From Wenzhouxiangella sp. (GTDB taxonomy: Bacteria; Pseudomonadota; Gammaproteobacteria; Xanthomonadales; Wenzhouxiangellaceae): 25,482 nt of DNA. A program made the position numbers and the translations under genes. The stretch covers positions 1 through 25,482 of the forward strand of contig SKQI01000277.1 in assembly GCA_007119095.1 (NCBI GenBank). Reading direction: 5' to 3'. The notes beneath the pieces were generated by a model. The model was not told where the DNA came from and made no database searches. It was given only the letters and a program-made list of their open reading frames with translations. Shown piece after piece: positions 16,696 to 25,093 of the stretch (positions within the stretch are counted from its first letter, which is position 1; the number at the start of each line of letters is the position of its first letter).

Positions 16696-16701
16696 ATGAT
16701 A
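16696..16701 (-). promoter_or_regulatory. candidate -10 for the PilZ gene
   Basis: TATCAT on the minus strand (5/6 match to the -10 consensus), 58 nt upstream of the PilZ start. A transcript starting near 16689 would include the inverted repeat in its leader. The -35 match is poor. Confidence 0.25.
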
Positions 16702-16765
16702 CACGGCCATTGGCCCATCAGCTAAACTGGCGGGTATTGTTTTTTGAAGCAAGGCGGCAAGCGCA

Positions 16766-17746
16766 ATGTTCATCGGCCCACATCGGATTCAACCAGCTGT
16801 TGGCCTTGCGCCCATGGCTGGCGTCACCGACAAGCCGTTCCGCCTGTTATGCAAGCGCATGGGTGCCGGCCTGGCCGTGTCGGAAATGACCACGGCCGAT
16901 GCCAGCCTCTGGCATACCCGCAAGTCTCGCATGCGCATGGATCATGTCGGCGAACCAGAGCCAGTCAGCGTTCAGATTGCCGGGACCGACCCGACGCGCA
17001 TGGCCAAGGCCGCCCGCCACAACGCAGGCTTGGGCGCCGACATCATTGACATCAACATGGGCTGCCCGGCGAAGAAAGTCTGCAAAGCCTGGGCCGGTTC
17101 TGCGCTGATGCAGGACGAAGCCCTGGTCGAGCGCATTCTCAAGGCCGTGGTCGCGGCAGTCGAGGTGCCGGTGACGCTGAAAATCCGTACCGGCTGGGCT
17201 GCTGACCAGCGCAATGCGCCAACCATTGCCCGGATTGCCGAAGATTGTGGCATTGCCGCCCTGGCCATACACGGTCGCACCCGCGATCAAAAATATGCCG
17301 GCCGGGCCGAGTACGACACGATTGCCGCAATCAAGCAGCAAGCGTCTTTCCCGATCCTGGCCAATGGCGATGTCGACTCACCGGCGAAAGCCAGACAAGT
17401 GCTGGCGCATACCGGTGCCGATGGCTTGCTGATCGGTCGCGCAGCCCAGGGACGACCCTGGATCTTCCGCGAAATTGCCCACTACCTGGCCACCGGCGAA
17501 TACCTGCCCGAACCGACCCCGGGCGAGGTTTGCGATATTCTGATTGATCACCTCAAGGCACTGCATGCCTTTTACGGCGAACAGGCGTGCGTGCGCATTG
17601 CCCGTAAGCACCTGGGCTGGTATGCCAAGGATCGCCCGCAGAACAGTGCTTTTCGGTCCGTCGTCAACCGGGCCGACAGCGCCGCCGAACAAATCGACCT
17701 GACCCTGCAGTATTTTGAACAGCTGGAGCTGGCCGTTGCTGCCTGA
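16766..17746 (+). CDS. dusB: tRNA-dihydrouridine synthase B
   Basis: A flavin-dependent enzyme reducing specific uridines in tRNA to dihydrouridine using NADPH. The 326 residues compare with 321 in E. coli DusB. The TIM-barrel start is VGLAPMAGVTDKPFR; the active-site segment DINMGCPAKKVC has catalytic C100. The phosphate/FMN segments ANGDVDSPAKARQVL and GADGLLIGRAAQGRPWIF are present, and the C-terminal helical domain has RIARKHLGWY, typical of DusB. The gene diverges from PilZ with 127 nt between start codons. The usual downstream partner fis is absent here; a 77-nt gap and an amidohydrolase follow. Confidence 0.95.
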   Translation: MFIGPHRIQPAVGLAPMAGVTDKPFRLLCKRMGAGLAVSEMTTADASLWHTRKSRMRMDHVGEPEPVSVQIAGTDPTRMAKAARHNAGLGADIIDINMGCPAKKVCKAWAGSALMQDEALVERILKAVVAAVEVPVTLKIRTGWAADQRNAPTIARIAEDCGIAALAIHGRTRDQKYAGRAEYDTIAAIKQQASFPILANGDVDSPAKARQVLAHTGADGLLIGRAAQGRPWIFREIAHYLATGEYLPEPTPGEVCDILIDHLKALHAFYGEQACVRIARKHLGWYAKDRPQNSAFRSVVNRADSAAEQIDLTLQYFEQLELAVAA

Positions 17747-17823
17747 TCCAACCACCAATCCTTGCCACCATCGACCACAACGGCTGGCTTGTTCCAGACC
17801 ATGACTGACACCAGGAGACCCTG

Positions 17824-19152
<1,329 letters not shown>

Positions 19153-19157
19153 CCGTA

Positions 19158-20300
19158 CTACCAGGTCAGTTCCACGTTCCACTGCACCTGGTGATCATCA
19201 ACACCGCGGGCATCTTCCACCTGTTCCCAGGACGCAGACATCCTGGCCTCCATGCCCGGCAGCTTGTTCGCCAGCCACTTACTGAAGTCCAGCAGCAGGG
19301 ATAGCCGTTCGCGCTCGACCGGGCTGGCCAGGGGCACAAACCAGAGTGGGTCGTTGGCGTAAAGCCAGCGTGCCTTGAGCGCGACCAGGCCAAGATCGCG
19401 CTCCAGCATGAAATTCATCGCCCATCGGGCCGGCGCTGACAGCGATTCCCGCGGCTCCGTCTGGTCCACCTGGCGCCAGGCCATATCGAGACCCATCTCC
19501 CAACCCGACAGACTGAGGCCCTGAGAAAGGCCCACTTCGTAGGCAGGCTCAATCTCCGGCGCGCCGAATTCCTGCCATGATGGCTGAACGCGCTTGAGCC
19601 GCAGCGTGCTGTCAAAACCATCTCCCCAGCGCCAGGCCATGCCCTCATGCCGGGCCGCCAGCCCGACCACGCCCCGGGCGGGTGCGTGTACCTCGCAAGC
19701 CTGACCCGACACATCCATGGCCATCGCATGATCCTTCGCCATGGGTAGCTTAGGCAGGTGCAGGTTGGCCTGCACGTAGCAGCCCATGGGATGGTTCGAA
19801 ACCCGGACGACATCCGGTGGTGTCCAGCGCAGATCGAACACGAAGTGATCGGGCTGCCAATGCAACTGCGCCCGCTGACTATCCGTGCGCGCATCACCAT
19901 TGAATGACCACTGCAAGTCCTGCTGATTGAGCATATTGATCTGGATCGGCGCGCCCAGCGCCGGGGGCAATTCCAGATTGATTTCCTGGCGCACGGATTG
20001 TCGGCCAAGCTCGGCCGGCACGCCTGTTTCCCCCATCAGACTCTGAGTCAGCACATCCGACTCCAGCCGGTAGGCAACGTTGTAGCGCATCCGCTGTTCC
20101 GCACTGCCCGCTTCAATTCGGCCAGCCAACAGCCCGGCATCACGATCAGCCGGGACAGCCAGCCTGCTGCTGGAATCAAAGGCCACATAGGCATTGGCGT
20201 CGGCAGCGGGTTGGTCGCCGGCCCGCGAACCCACCGTCGAGCAAGCCGCCAACAGCAGCGGCAACGTCGCAATCAGGGCAACGGAATACGATGGGCGCAC
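19158..20300 (-). CDS. predicted lipoprotein of unknown function
   Basis: A protein of about 380 residues that I do not recognise. GTG at 20300 is chosen because it gives MRPSYSVALIATLPLLLAACSTVG, a lipoprotein signal with lipobox LAAC (C20) and Ser at +2, which suggests the outer membrane. The frame is open to 20507, but that part has no suitable signal and would run back over the sigma factor start. The mature part is rich in alternating hydrophobic/polar strands and Trp, with two further cysteines (GCYVQA and QACEV) that might form a disulfide. It ends QVQWNVELTW; a terminal aromatic residue is common in outer-membrane beta-barrel proteins. It diverges from the ECF sigma factor/kinase pair, so could be a target of it. 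Confidence 0.7.
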   Translation of the reverse strand: MRPSYSVALIATLPLLLAACSTVGSRAGDQPAADANAYVAFDSSSRLAVPADRDAGLLAGRIEAGSAEQRMRYNVAYRLESDVLTQSLMGETGVPAELGRQSVRQEINLELPPALGAPIQINMLNQQDLQWSFNGDARTDSQRAQLHWQPDHFVFDLRWTPPDVVRVSNHPMGCYVQANLHLPKLPMAKDHAMAMDVSGQACEVHAPARGVVGLAARHEGMAWRWGDGFDSTLRLKRVQPSWQEFGAPEIEPAYEVGLSQGLSLSGWEMGLDMAWRQVDQTEPRESLSAPARWAMNFMLERDLGLVALKARWLYANDPLWFVPLASPVERERLSLLLDFSKWLANKLPGMEARMSASWEQVEDARGVDDHQVQWNVELTW

Positions 20301-20331
20301 AATTTTCTCAACGAACCTGACTCGGGTCAGA

Positions 20332-20360
20332 AAGATACCTGTGAATGCAGGGCCAGGCAA
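20332..20360 (-). promoter_or_regulatory. candidate sigma-70-like promoter of the lipoprotein gene
   Basis: On the minus strand, TTGCCT (20360-20355) and TATCTT (20337-20332) are separated by exactly 17 nt. Each hexamer matches the consensus at 4 of 6 positions. The predicted transcript start lies about 25 nt before the GTG at 20300. Confidence 0.35.
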
Positions 20361-20397
20361 CCCCTGAAAATAACGAAAACCGGGGATACAGTGGTAG

Positions 20398-20424
20398 ACT
20401 CCGGACACTCGGACAGGCCGGAGT
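20398..20424 (+). repeat. 7-bp inverted repeat upstream of the sigma factor gene
   Basis: ACTCCGG (20398-20404) and CCGGAGT (20418-20424) are perfect inverse complements with a 13-nt spacer, ending 27 nt before the sigma factor ATG. It may be an operator or a leader hairpin. A second imperfect palindrome (CTGAC-TCGG-GTCAG, 20317-20330) lies near the predicted lipoprotein transcript start. Confidence 0.35.
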
Positions 20425-20451
20425 TCGATCAAAAATGCCAAGGGAATAGTC

Positions 20452-21021
20452 ATGGATGTCCCGCCTGATCTCACCAGCCTGCTGCAAGACTGGTCTCGTG
20501 GTGACAAGCATGCCGGTGACCGTCTGATGCGGCTGGTTTACCAGGAACTCAAAAGCCTGTCGGCAGGACGTCTGCGCGCGCACTCCGGCTCAGTGACCCT
20601 GCAAGCGACCGAACTGATCAACGAAGCTTACCTGCGCCTATCCTCCCAATCAGAGACCGAGTGGCAAAACCGTAGCCATTTTTTCGCCATTGCCGCCACC
20701 GTGATGCGTCGCATCCTGCTTGATCGCGCGCGCCACCGCCACAGCGCGAAACGAGACCGACGGCTGGAATCAGAGGCCCCACCAGACCTTCAAGACATGT
20801 CGGCCAATCGGGCCGAACAGCTGCTGACGCTGGATATGGCGCTGGAAGAGCTCGCCCAGCTGTCACCGCGCCAGGCCCGGGTGGTTGAACTGCGTTATTT
20901 CGGAGGCCTGAACATTGAAGAAACGGCCGTTGCGTTGGATGTCTCACCAGCCACTGTCAAGCGGGACTGGAACCTGGCCCGCGCCTGGCTGCTGCACAAG
21001 CTGCCGGCAGAAGCGTTCTGA
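20452..21021 (+). CDS. ECF-type RNA polymerase sigma factor (Sigma70_ECF/TIGR02999-like)
   Basis: A 189-residue alternative sigma factor with regions 2 and 4 only. Region 2 carries LQATELINEAYLRL (50-63) and HFFAIAATVMRRILLDRARHR. Region 4 carries LSPRQARVVELRYFGGLNIEETAVALDVSPATVKRDW (138-173), a helix-turn-helix for the -35 element. The acidic DAED-like motif of ordinary ECF factors is replaced by QATE, with Thr53 in it. In the related kinase-partnered group, exemplified by Vibrio EcfP with kinase PpkT2, a region-2 threonine is phosphorylated to allow core binding. Eight nucleotides separate its stop from the kinase start, so the two are one operon. AGGGA lies before the ATG. No anti-sigma factor is seen. 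Confidence 0.93.
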   Translation: MDVPPDLTSLLQDWSRGDKHAGDRLMRLVYQELKSLSAGRLRAHSGSVTLQATELINEAYLRLSSQSETEWQNRSHFFAIAATVMRRILLDRARHRHSAKRDRRLESEAPPDLQDMSANRAEQLLTLDMALEELAQLSPRQARVVELRYFGGLNIEETAVALDVSPATVKRDWNLARAWLLHKLPAEAF

Positions 21022-21029
21022 GAAAAGCC

Positions 21030-23399
21030 ATGGACGCAGAACGCTGGCAGCAAATTGAAGCGCTGTTCACGCAGCTCAGCGAAATAGAGGATGTGGAATC
21101 GCAGCGGCAAAAAATTGCCGACATTCGCCACAAGGATGAAACCCTGGCCGACCAATTGGAAGCACTGCTGGCCAGCCATCGCCTTGACGAAAGCTTTCTC
21201 GATCATCCGCCACAGGAAGAAGCCGCGGTCGCCCTGGCCAGGCAAATCCAAAGCCGCTTGATCGGCCAAAAGTTCGGCCCCTGGGTTATCAAATCAACCT
21301 TGAGTGAAGGCGGCATGGGCAGCGTCTACCTGGCCCACCGCCACGATGCCGGATTCGAACAAACCGTTGCTCTGAAGCTGATCCGGGCAGGGCTGGAATC
21401 CAATTCGCTGGTGCAGCGCTTCGAGCAGGAGCGAGTGCTGCTGGCGAGGCTGGCTCACCCGCACATTGCCCGCCTGATCGACGGCGGCACCTCGGAAGAT
21501 GGTCTACCGTGGCTGGCCATGGAGTATGTCGATGGCCTGCCCATCGACCAGTGGTGCGACCAACAGCGGCTGGACGTAAAGCAGCGACTGGCCCTGTTTG
21601 ACCAGGTCTGCCGGGCAGTCCATTTTGCCCACCAGAACCTGATCATCCACCGCGACATCAAACCCGCCAACGTGCTCGTGGACAAACGTGGTCAGGTCAA
21701 GCTGCTTGATTTCGGCATCGCCAAGCTGATTGAACAGAGCATGGAGGCCGACACCACCCGTACGCAGCTGCGCATGATCACGCCCAGCGCGGCCAGTCCG
21801 GAGCAGTTTCGCGGCCACGCCGTCACTACCGCCAGCGATGTTTATTCGCTCGGGCTTTTGCTGTACCGCCTGTTGACAGGGTGCCCGGCCTATCGCATTG
21901 ATGCAACCACCCCGGTGGTCGACACCGAGCGGCTGATCTGCCAGGACATGCCCACCCGGCCCAGCATGGCACTGCGCGGCAACGAAGCGCTGGAGGCCAT
22001 CGCCATGGCCCGGCAAACCCGCCCGGAACGGCTGCCGCGGCAGCTCAGCGGCGACCTGGACACCATCATCATGAAGGCGCTGCGCAAGGAGCCCCAGCGC
22101 CGCTACGGTTCGGTCGAGGAACTGGCCGAGGATCTGCGTCGCTACCGCGCCGATTTACCCGTGCTTGCCCGGCCAGACTCTGCCGGCTATCGATCGCGCA
22201 AATTCATCCAGCGGCATTGGGTTGGACTGACAGCGACGGCAAGCACCTTCGCCGCCCTGCTCATTGGCCTGACTGTTGCTGTCCACCAGACCGACCAGGC
22301 CCGCGCCGAACGTGACCGGGTGGCGCAAATCAACGAGTTTCTGCAAACGATTCTCCTGGAAGCCGACCCCTACCAGGCCGGTGCCGAGGCTACCGTTCGC
22401 GATGTCCTGCGCACGGCCAGCGACCGGGTCGGTGAGCGATTTCAAGACCAACCAGCCATCGAAGCACCGCTCAGGCACACCATCGGCTACACCCAGCTCA
22501 GCCTGATGGAACTGGATGCCTCACGCGAAAACCTGGCCCGCGCCGACCATTTGAATCGACAGATCTTTGGCGACAACGATGACAAAACGCTGCTGACCCA
22601 GGCCTACCTGGCCTGGATCGAGTACCGTCGTGGCAACTTTGACCTGGCGAAAGACGGGTACAGGACGGTCATTGATCGCCTCGGCCCCAGGCACAGCCAT
22701 GTCACCCGCGCCACCATTCACAACGATTTCGGTGTCATTCTGGGGTCGATGGAGCGCTGGGAGGAAGCCCTTCAGCAGCATCACGAAGCACTTGCCCTAT
22801 GGCTGGAACACGAGCCCGAGCGCCCGGAAATCGGCATTGGCTATAACAACATTGCCTACAACCTGCATGGCCAGGGTGATCTGGAACAAGCCCGAGAATG
22901 GTACGAACGCGCGTTGGAATGGCAGCGCCGCGAGGCTCCGGAGGGCAGCGTCGACCTGGCTTTCAACCTGAACAACTACGGCATACTGCTGCGTGATCTG
23001 GGCCTAAGGGATGAAGCTCTGCCCTATTACCGCGAATCTCTCGCAATGAGAATTGACACCCTGGGACCGGGCCATACATTCACCGGCTCGGCACACATGA
23101 ACCTGGGGCGACTGCTGCTGGAAATGGGACAGATCGAAGCGGCTCGTGCAGAATTGGAAAAAGCCGTGAGAATCTCTGATGCAACGCTGGAGCCCGACCA
23201 GTTCCAGGTGCTGGTCTCTCAGGCCTCACTGGCCCGTGCGCGATTCCTTCAGGGCGAGCAAGAACGCACCGCTGAAACGCTGGATGCACTCAGGCAGCGG
23301 ATGATCGCAGCCGAAGCCCCTCAAGCCTTTCTCGACCAGGTCAGCCAATGGCTGGAAGAAGCACAACAGACTGACCTCGGCGGCATCGTTCCCCGTTAG
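21030..23399 (+). CDS. transmembrane Hanks-type Ser/Thr kinase with C-terminal TPRs
   Basis: A 789-residue protein. A helical N-terminal segment (1-75) precedes the kinase domain (about 85-375): glycine loop SEGGMGSVY (92-100), K116 (VALKLI), HRDIKPANV (207-215), DFG (227-229), SPEQ (256-259) and SDVYSLGLLLYRLLTG. One membrane helix lies at about 397-418. The part beyond it (about 430-780) consists of tetratricopeptide repeats with GxxLxxLGxxxEA-type units. The TPR part would lie across the inner membrane from the kinase and may sense a ligand or protein. All residues for catalysis are present. It is coupled to the ECF sigma factor upstream, which is the obvious substrate candidate. The full target set is unknown. 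Confidence 0.94.
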   Translation: MDAERWQQIEALFTQLSEIEDVESQRQKIADIRHKDETLADQLEALLASHRLDESFLDHPPQEEAAVALARQIQSRLIGQKFGPWVIKSTLSEGGMGSVYLAHRHDAGFEQTVALKLIRAGLESNSLVQRFEQERVLLARLAHPHIARLIDGGTSEDGLPWLAMEYVDGLPIDQWCDQQRLDVKQRLALFDQVCRAVHFAHQNLIIHRDIKPANVLVDKRGQVKLLDFGIAKLIEQSMEADTTRTQLRMITPSAASPEQFRGHAVTTASDVYSLGLLLYRLLTGCPAYRIDATTPVVDTERLICQDMPTRPSMALRGNEALEAIAMARQTRPERLPRQLSGDLDTIIMKALRKEPQRRYGSVEELAEDLRRYRADLPVLARPDSAGYRSRKFIQRHWVGLTATASTFAALLIGLTVAVHQTDQARAERDRVAQINEFLQTILLEADPYQAGAEATVRDVLRTASDRVGERFQDQPAIEAPLRHTIGYTQLSLMELDASRENLARADHLNRQIFGDNDDKTLLTQAYLAWIEYRRGNFDLAKDGYRTVIDRLGPRHSHVTRATIHNDFGVILGSMERWEEALQQHHEALALWLEHEPERPEIGIGYNNIAYNLHGQGDLEQAREWYERALEWQRREAPEGSVDLAFNLNNYGILLRDLGLRDEALPYYRESLAMRIDTLGPGHTFTGSAHMNLGRLLLEMGQIEAARAELEKAVRISDATLEPDQFQVLVSQASLARARFLQGEQERTAETLDALRQRMIAAEAPQAFLDQVSQWLEEAQQTDLGGIVPR

Positions 23400-23412
23400 C
23401 CCACTGGATTCC

Positions 23413-23655
23413 CTATTCCAGCCCCCAATCGAGTCCGGTAACACCCTCGAAAGCGTCTGGGTCCGCCTCAAGAATCGCCACGGCCACATCGTGCTGCAAA
23501 TAGCCCTTCGAGCAGAGATACTGCATCAGGGTCAGCGGCGCCAGCGGCGCTCGAATCTGAATGGATGGTTCGCCGGGCTTAAGCGGTGCAGCCGAGGCAA
23601 TGTAGCCATTGGCTCGCTTGGTGACATTGATAACCGCCGACTTTTGACCCGACAC
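23413..23655 (-). CDS. small hypothetical protein (80 residues)
   Basis: A GTG-started frame on the minus strand, convergent to the kinase gene with a 13-nt gap. The protein has a Pro/Leu-rich middle (IQIRAPLAPLTLMQYLCSKGY) and an acidic C-terminus (EADPDAFEGVTGLDWGLE). I do not recognise a domain. The ribosome site is weak. The same frame stays open about 45 nt further upstream without a start codon (SVRLGLGAAARFFQ...), so the gene could be a 5'-damaged remnant. Protein-like composition supports coding, but the evidence is modest. Confidence 0.4.
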   Translation of the reverse strand: MSGQKSAVINVTKRANGYIASAAPLKPGEPSIQIRAPLAPLTLMQYLCSKGYLQHDVAVAILEADPDAFEGVTGLDWGLE

Positions 23656-23832
23656 CTGGAAGAACCTGGCTGCTGCACCGAGCCCCAGTCTAACGGATGG
23701 CTAGTGGAGTGATGAGCGCGCGGAAGATGCACTCGATGGCTTTCAGCTCAATGCGATGAGTCGCGATGGAAATCCCCAGTGATCAGCACGGCTTCGATCA
23801 ATTCAGGGGCCGATCCCGGTTGGCCTCGAAAT

Positions 23833-23848
23833 ATCTCCAGCTGGAGAT
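23833..23848. repeat. 16-bp perfect palindrome, candidate operator
   Basis: ATCTCCAG followed directly by its inverse complement CTGGAGAT. It ends 38 bp before the TATACT hexamer and about 70 bp before the CmcJ-like start, a position suited to an activator or repressor site. Confidence 0.45.
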
Positions 23849-23886
23849 CGCTGCTTTGGCTCGACACTTTTGCTGCGCATCGCCCT

Positions 23887-23892
23887 TATACT
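23887..23892 (+). promoter_or_regulatory. candidate -10 for the oxygenase pair
   Basis: TATACT (5/6 match to the -10 consensus) sits 7 nt before an ATG at 23900, the spacing expected when transcription starts at or next to that ATG. TCGACA at 23861-23866 resembles a -35, but the 20-nt spacing is too long for a standard promoter, so an activator may be needed. Confidence 0.35.
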
Positions 23893-23899
23893 CTGAGCC

Positions 23900-23923
23900 A
23901 TGAACCCTCAGGCTGCACGATGA
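23900..23923 (+). CDS. possible seven-codon upstream reading frame
   Basis: ATG AAC CCT CAG GCT GCA CGA TGA encodes MNPQAAR. Its stop overlaps the oxygenase start (ATGA at 23920-23923), a layout that would permit translation re-initiation at the oxygenase gene. It begins about where transcription from TATACT would start, so it could be read leaderless. It may also be chance, because frames this short are frequent. Confidence 0.2.
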   Translation: MNPQAAR

Positions 23924-24747
23924 CGCAATCGACGCCGCAGACCCTGCGAGCTGAGCTCAAGTTCCTTGCCGACCTAAACGCACCGCTGGTTTACCTGCCT
24001 TCCAAGGGCGGCGGGGATCAGACCGAACACGTGGGTAACTACCGTACGCGCGAAATGGAAATCCATGATGCCCGTGAGCATTTGCCGGCGCCGGATCTCG
24101 ATGCTCAAGGCTTCATGCTACTGACCCAACGAAGTGCTGTCAGCGACTTCTATGACGTTGAGGCGGTGCGGTCGACCTACCACGCCGAACTCGGCGAACT
24201 GCTCAAACGTGTGACCGGTGCGCAGCGGGTCGATGTTTTTGACGATACGCGACGAAGTTCATCGGTTGCCAAGCAGCGTCAACACGGCGCTCGCGATCCG
24301 GCCAACATCGTGCACAACGATTACACCCACGAATCCGGGAAGAAACGCCTGGCGGATTTTTTCGCTGACTCACCCGATGAACTGCACAGGCTGAAGCGGC
24401 AACGCTTTGCGATCGTCAATGCATGGCGGTCCATCGGCGGTCCGATCGTTGATCACCCGCTGGTTGTCTGCGATGCTCGCACGGTTCGCGAGCAAGACCT
24501 TGTCGCCGTGGAACGGCGCGACGAGAAGCGAAACGGCGAACTGCAGGTGGCGCTCCACGACCCCGGACAGCGCTGGTACTACTATCCGCGCATGCAGCGT
24601 GACGAGGTGTTGTTGTTCAAGACCTATGATTCAGCCGTTGATGGACGCACGCGATTCACTCCGCATTCGTCATGCAAGGATCCGCGTGCCCCGGCAGACG
24701 CCCCAGCACGTGAAAGCCTGGAAACGCGCTGCCTGCTGTTCTTTTGA
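23920..24747 (+). CDS. CmcJ/NvfI (AsaB-like) family oxidoreductase
   Basis: About 275 residues from ATG 23920 (MTQSTPQTLRAELKFL), a start that fits the family; the in-frame ATG at 23779 adds 47 unfamiliar residues. Family hallmarks in order: FYDVEAVRSTYHAE, VHNDYTHESG (H132-x-D134, likely iron ligands), VNAWRSIGGPIVDHPLVVCDAR, GELQVALHDPGQRWYYYPRMQRDEVLLFKTYDS, TPHSSCKDP (H249, likely third ligand) and ARESLETRCLLFF (Arg for 2-oxoglutarate). Characterised relatives act in cephamycin (CmcJ) and fungal metabolite (NvfI, AsaB) pathways as hydroxylases or Fe(II)/2-oxoglutarate oxygenases. Substrate here is unknown and no biosynthetic cluster surrounds it. The next oxygenase starts 7 nt after its stop. 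Confidence 0.88.
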   Translation: MTQSTPQTLRAELKFLADLNAPLVYLPSKGGGDQTEHVGNYRTREMEIHDAREHLPAPDLDAQGFMLLTQRSAVSDFYDVEAVRSTYHAELGELLKRVTGAQRVDVFDDTRRSSSVAKQRQHGARDPANIVHNDYTHESGKKRLADFFADSPDELHRLKRQRFAIVNAWRSIGGPIVDHPLVVCDARTVREQDLVAVERRDEKRNGELQVALHDPGQRWYYYPRMQRDEVLLFKTYDSAVDGRTRFTPHSSCKDPRAPADAPARESLETRCLLFF

Positions 24748-24754
24748 GTACGTC

Positions 24755-25057
24755 ATGTCTGGATTGGTGAAAAATAGAGTTCTGTTCCAGTCTCGACGCT
24801 TGAGCGTTTACCTGGTCCGTTACTCGGCCGGGCACCAGATCATACCGCATGTCGACATGGTCTCCGAGGGCCGGCTCTACAAGCTCAATCTTGTCCTGGT
24901 CAAGCCGAAAACCGGCGGCGAGTTTCGCTGCGAACGCAACCTGTTCAACTGTTTCGGTCGTATCATCCTGTTCCGGCCAGACCTTTACCAGCACAGCGTT
25001 TCCAGAATCGAGCGCGGCAATCGGTGGCTGCTAAGTTTCGCCCTGACCCGGCTTTGA
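24755..25057 (+). CDS. minimal 2OG-Fe(II) oxygenase-like protein (100 residues)
   Basis: A very short double-stranded beta-helix protein resembling the C-terminal core of prolyl-4-hydroxylase-like 2OG-Fe(II) oxygenases. The expected residues are all present: H32-V-D34 (QIIPHVDMV), the strand LYKLNLVLVKPKTGGEF, FRPDLYQHSV with H80 as third iron ligand, and R90 (RGNRWLLSFA) for 2-oxoglutarate. The usual N-terminal helical support is missing. ATG 24755 is chosen because a longer open frame (from 24407) lies wholly inside the CmcJ-like gene in another phase and is not protein-like. It probably forms an operon with the preceding gene and could act as its partner, though this is inference. Confidence 0.8.
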   Translation: MSGLVKNRVLFQSRRLSVYLVRYSAGHQIIPHVDMVSEGRLYKLNLVLVKPKTGGEFRCERNLFNCFGRIILFRPDLYQHSVSRIERGNRWLLSFALTRL

Positions 25058-25093
25058 TCAGGTTCTGTCCCATTCATACCACAGTAGATCACC

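Larger units (their letters stand above)
23656..23919. other. 264-nt non-coding stretch before the oxygenase pair
   Basis: No supported gene on either strand. It holds a 16-bp perfect palindrome (23833-23848), a TATACT hexamer (23887-23892) and a seven-codon reading frame (23900-23923) described separately. A longer in-frame start for the oxygenase at 23779 would cover half of it, but has no ribosome site and gives an extension unlike the family. Confidence 0.5.

Noticed and set aside
20301..20507. Longer start of the lipoprotein gene
   Set aside because: It would place 69 residues before the lipobox signal and overlap the sigma factor start; GTG 20300 gives a standard lipoprotein signal.
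23399..23425. Terminator after the kinase gene (CTGGA ... TCCAG)
   Set aside because: Only a 5-bp stem with no T-run; too weak to call.
24407..24754. 116-residue N-terminal extension of the small oxygenase
   Set aside because: It lies wholly within the CmcJ-like gene in another phase; its Ser/Arg-rich composition is typical of an out-of-frame reading.
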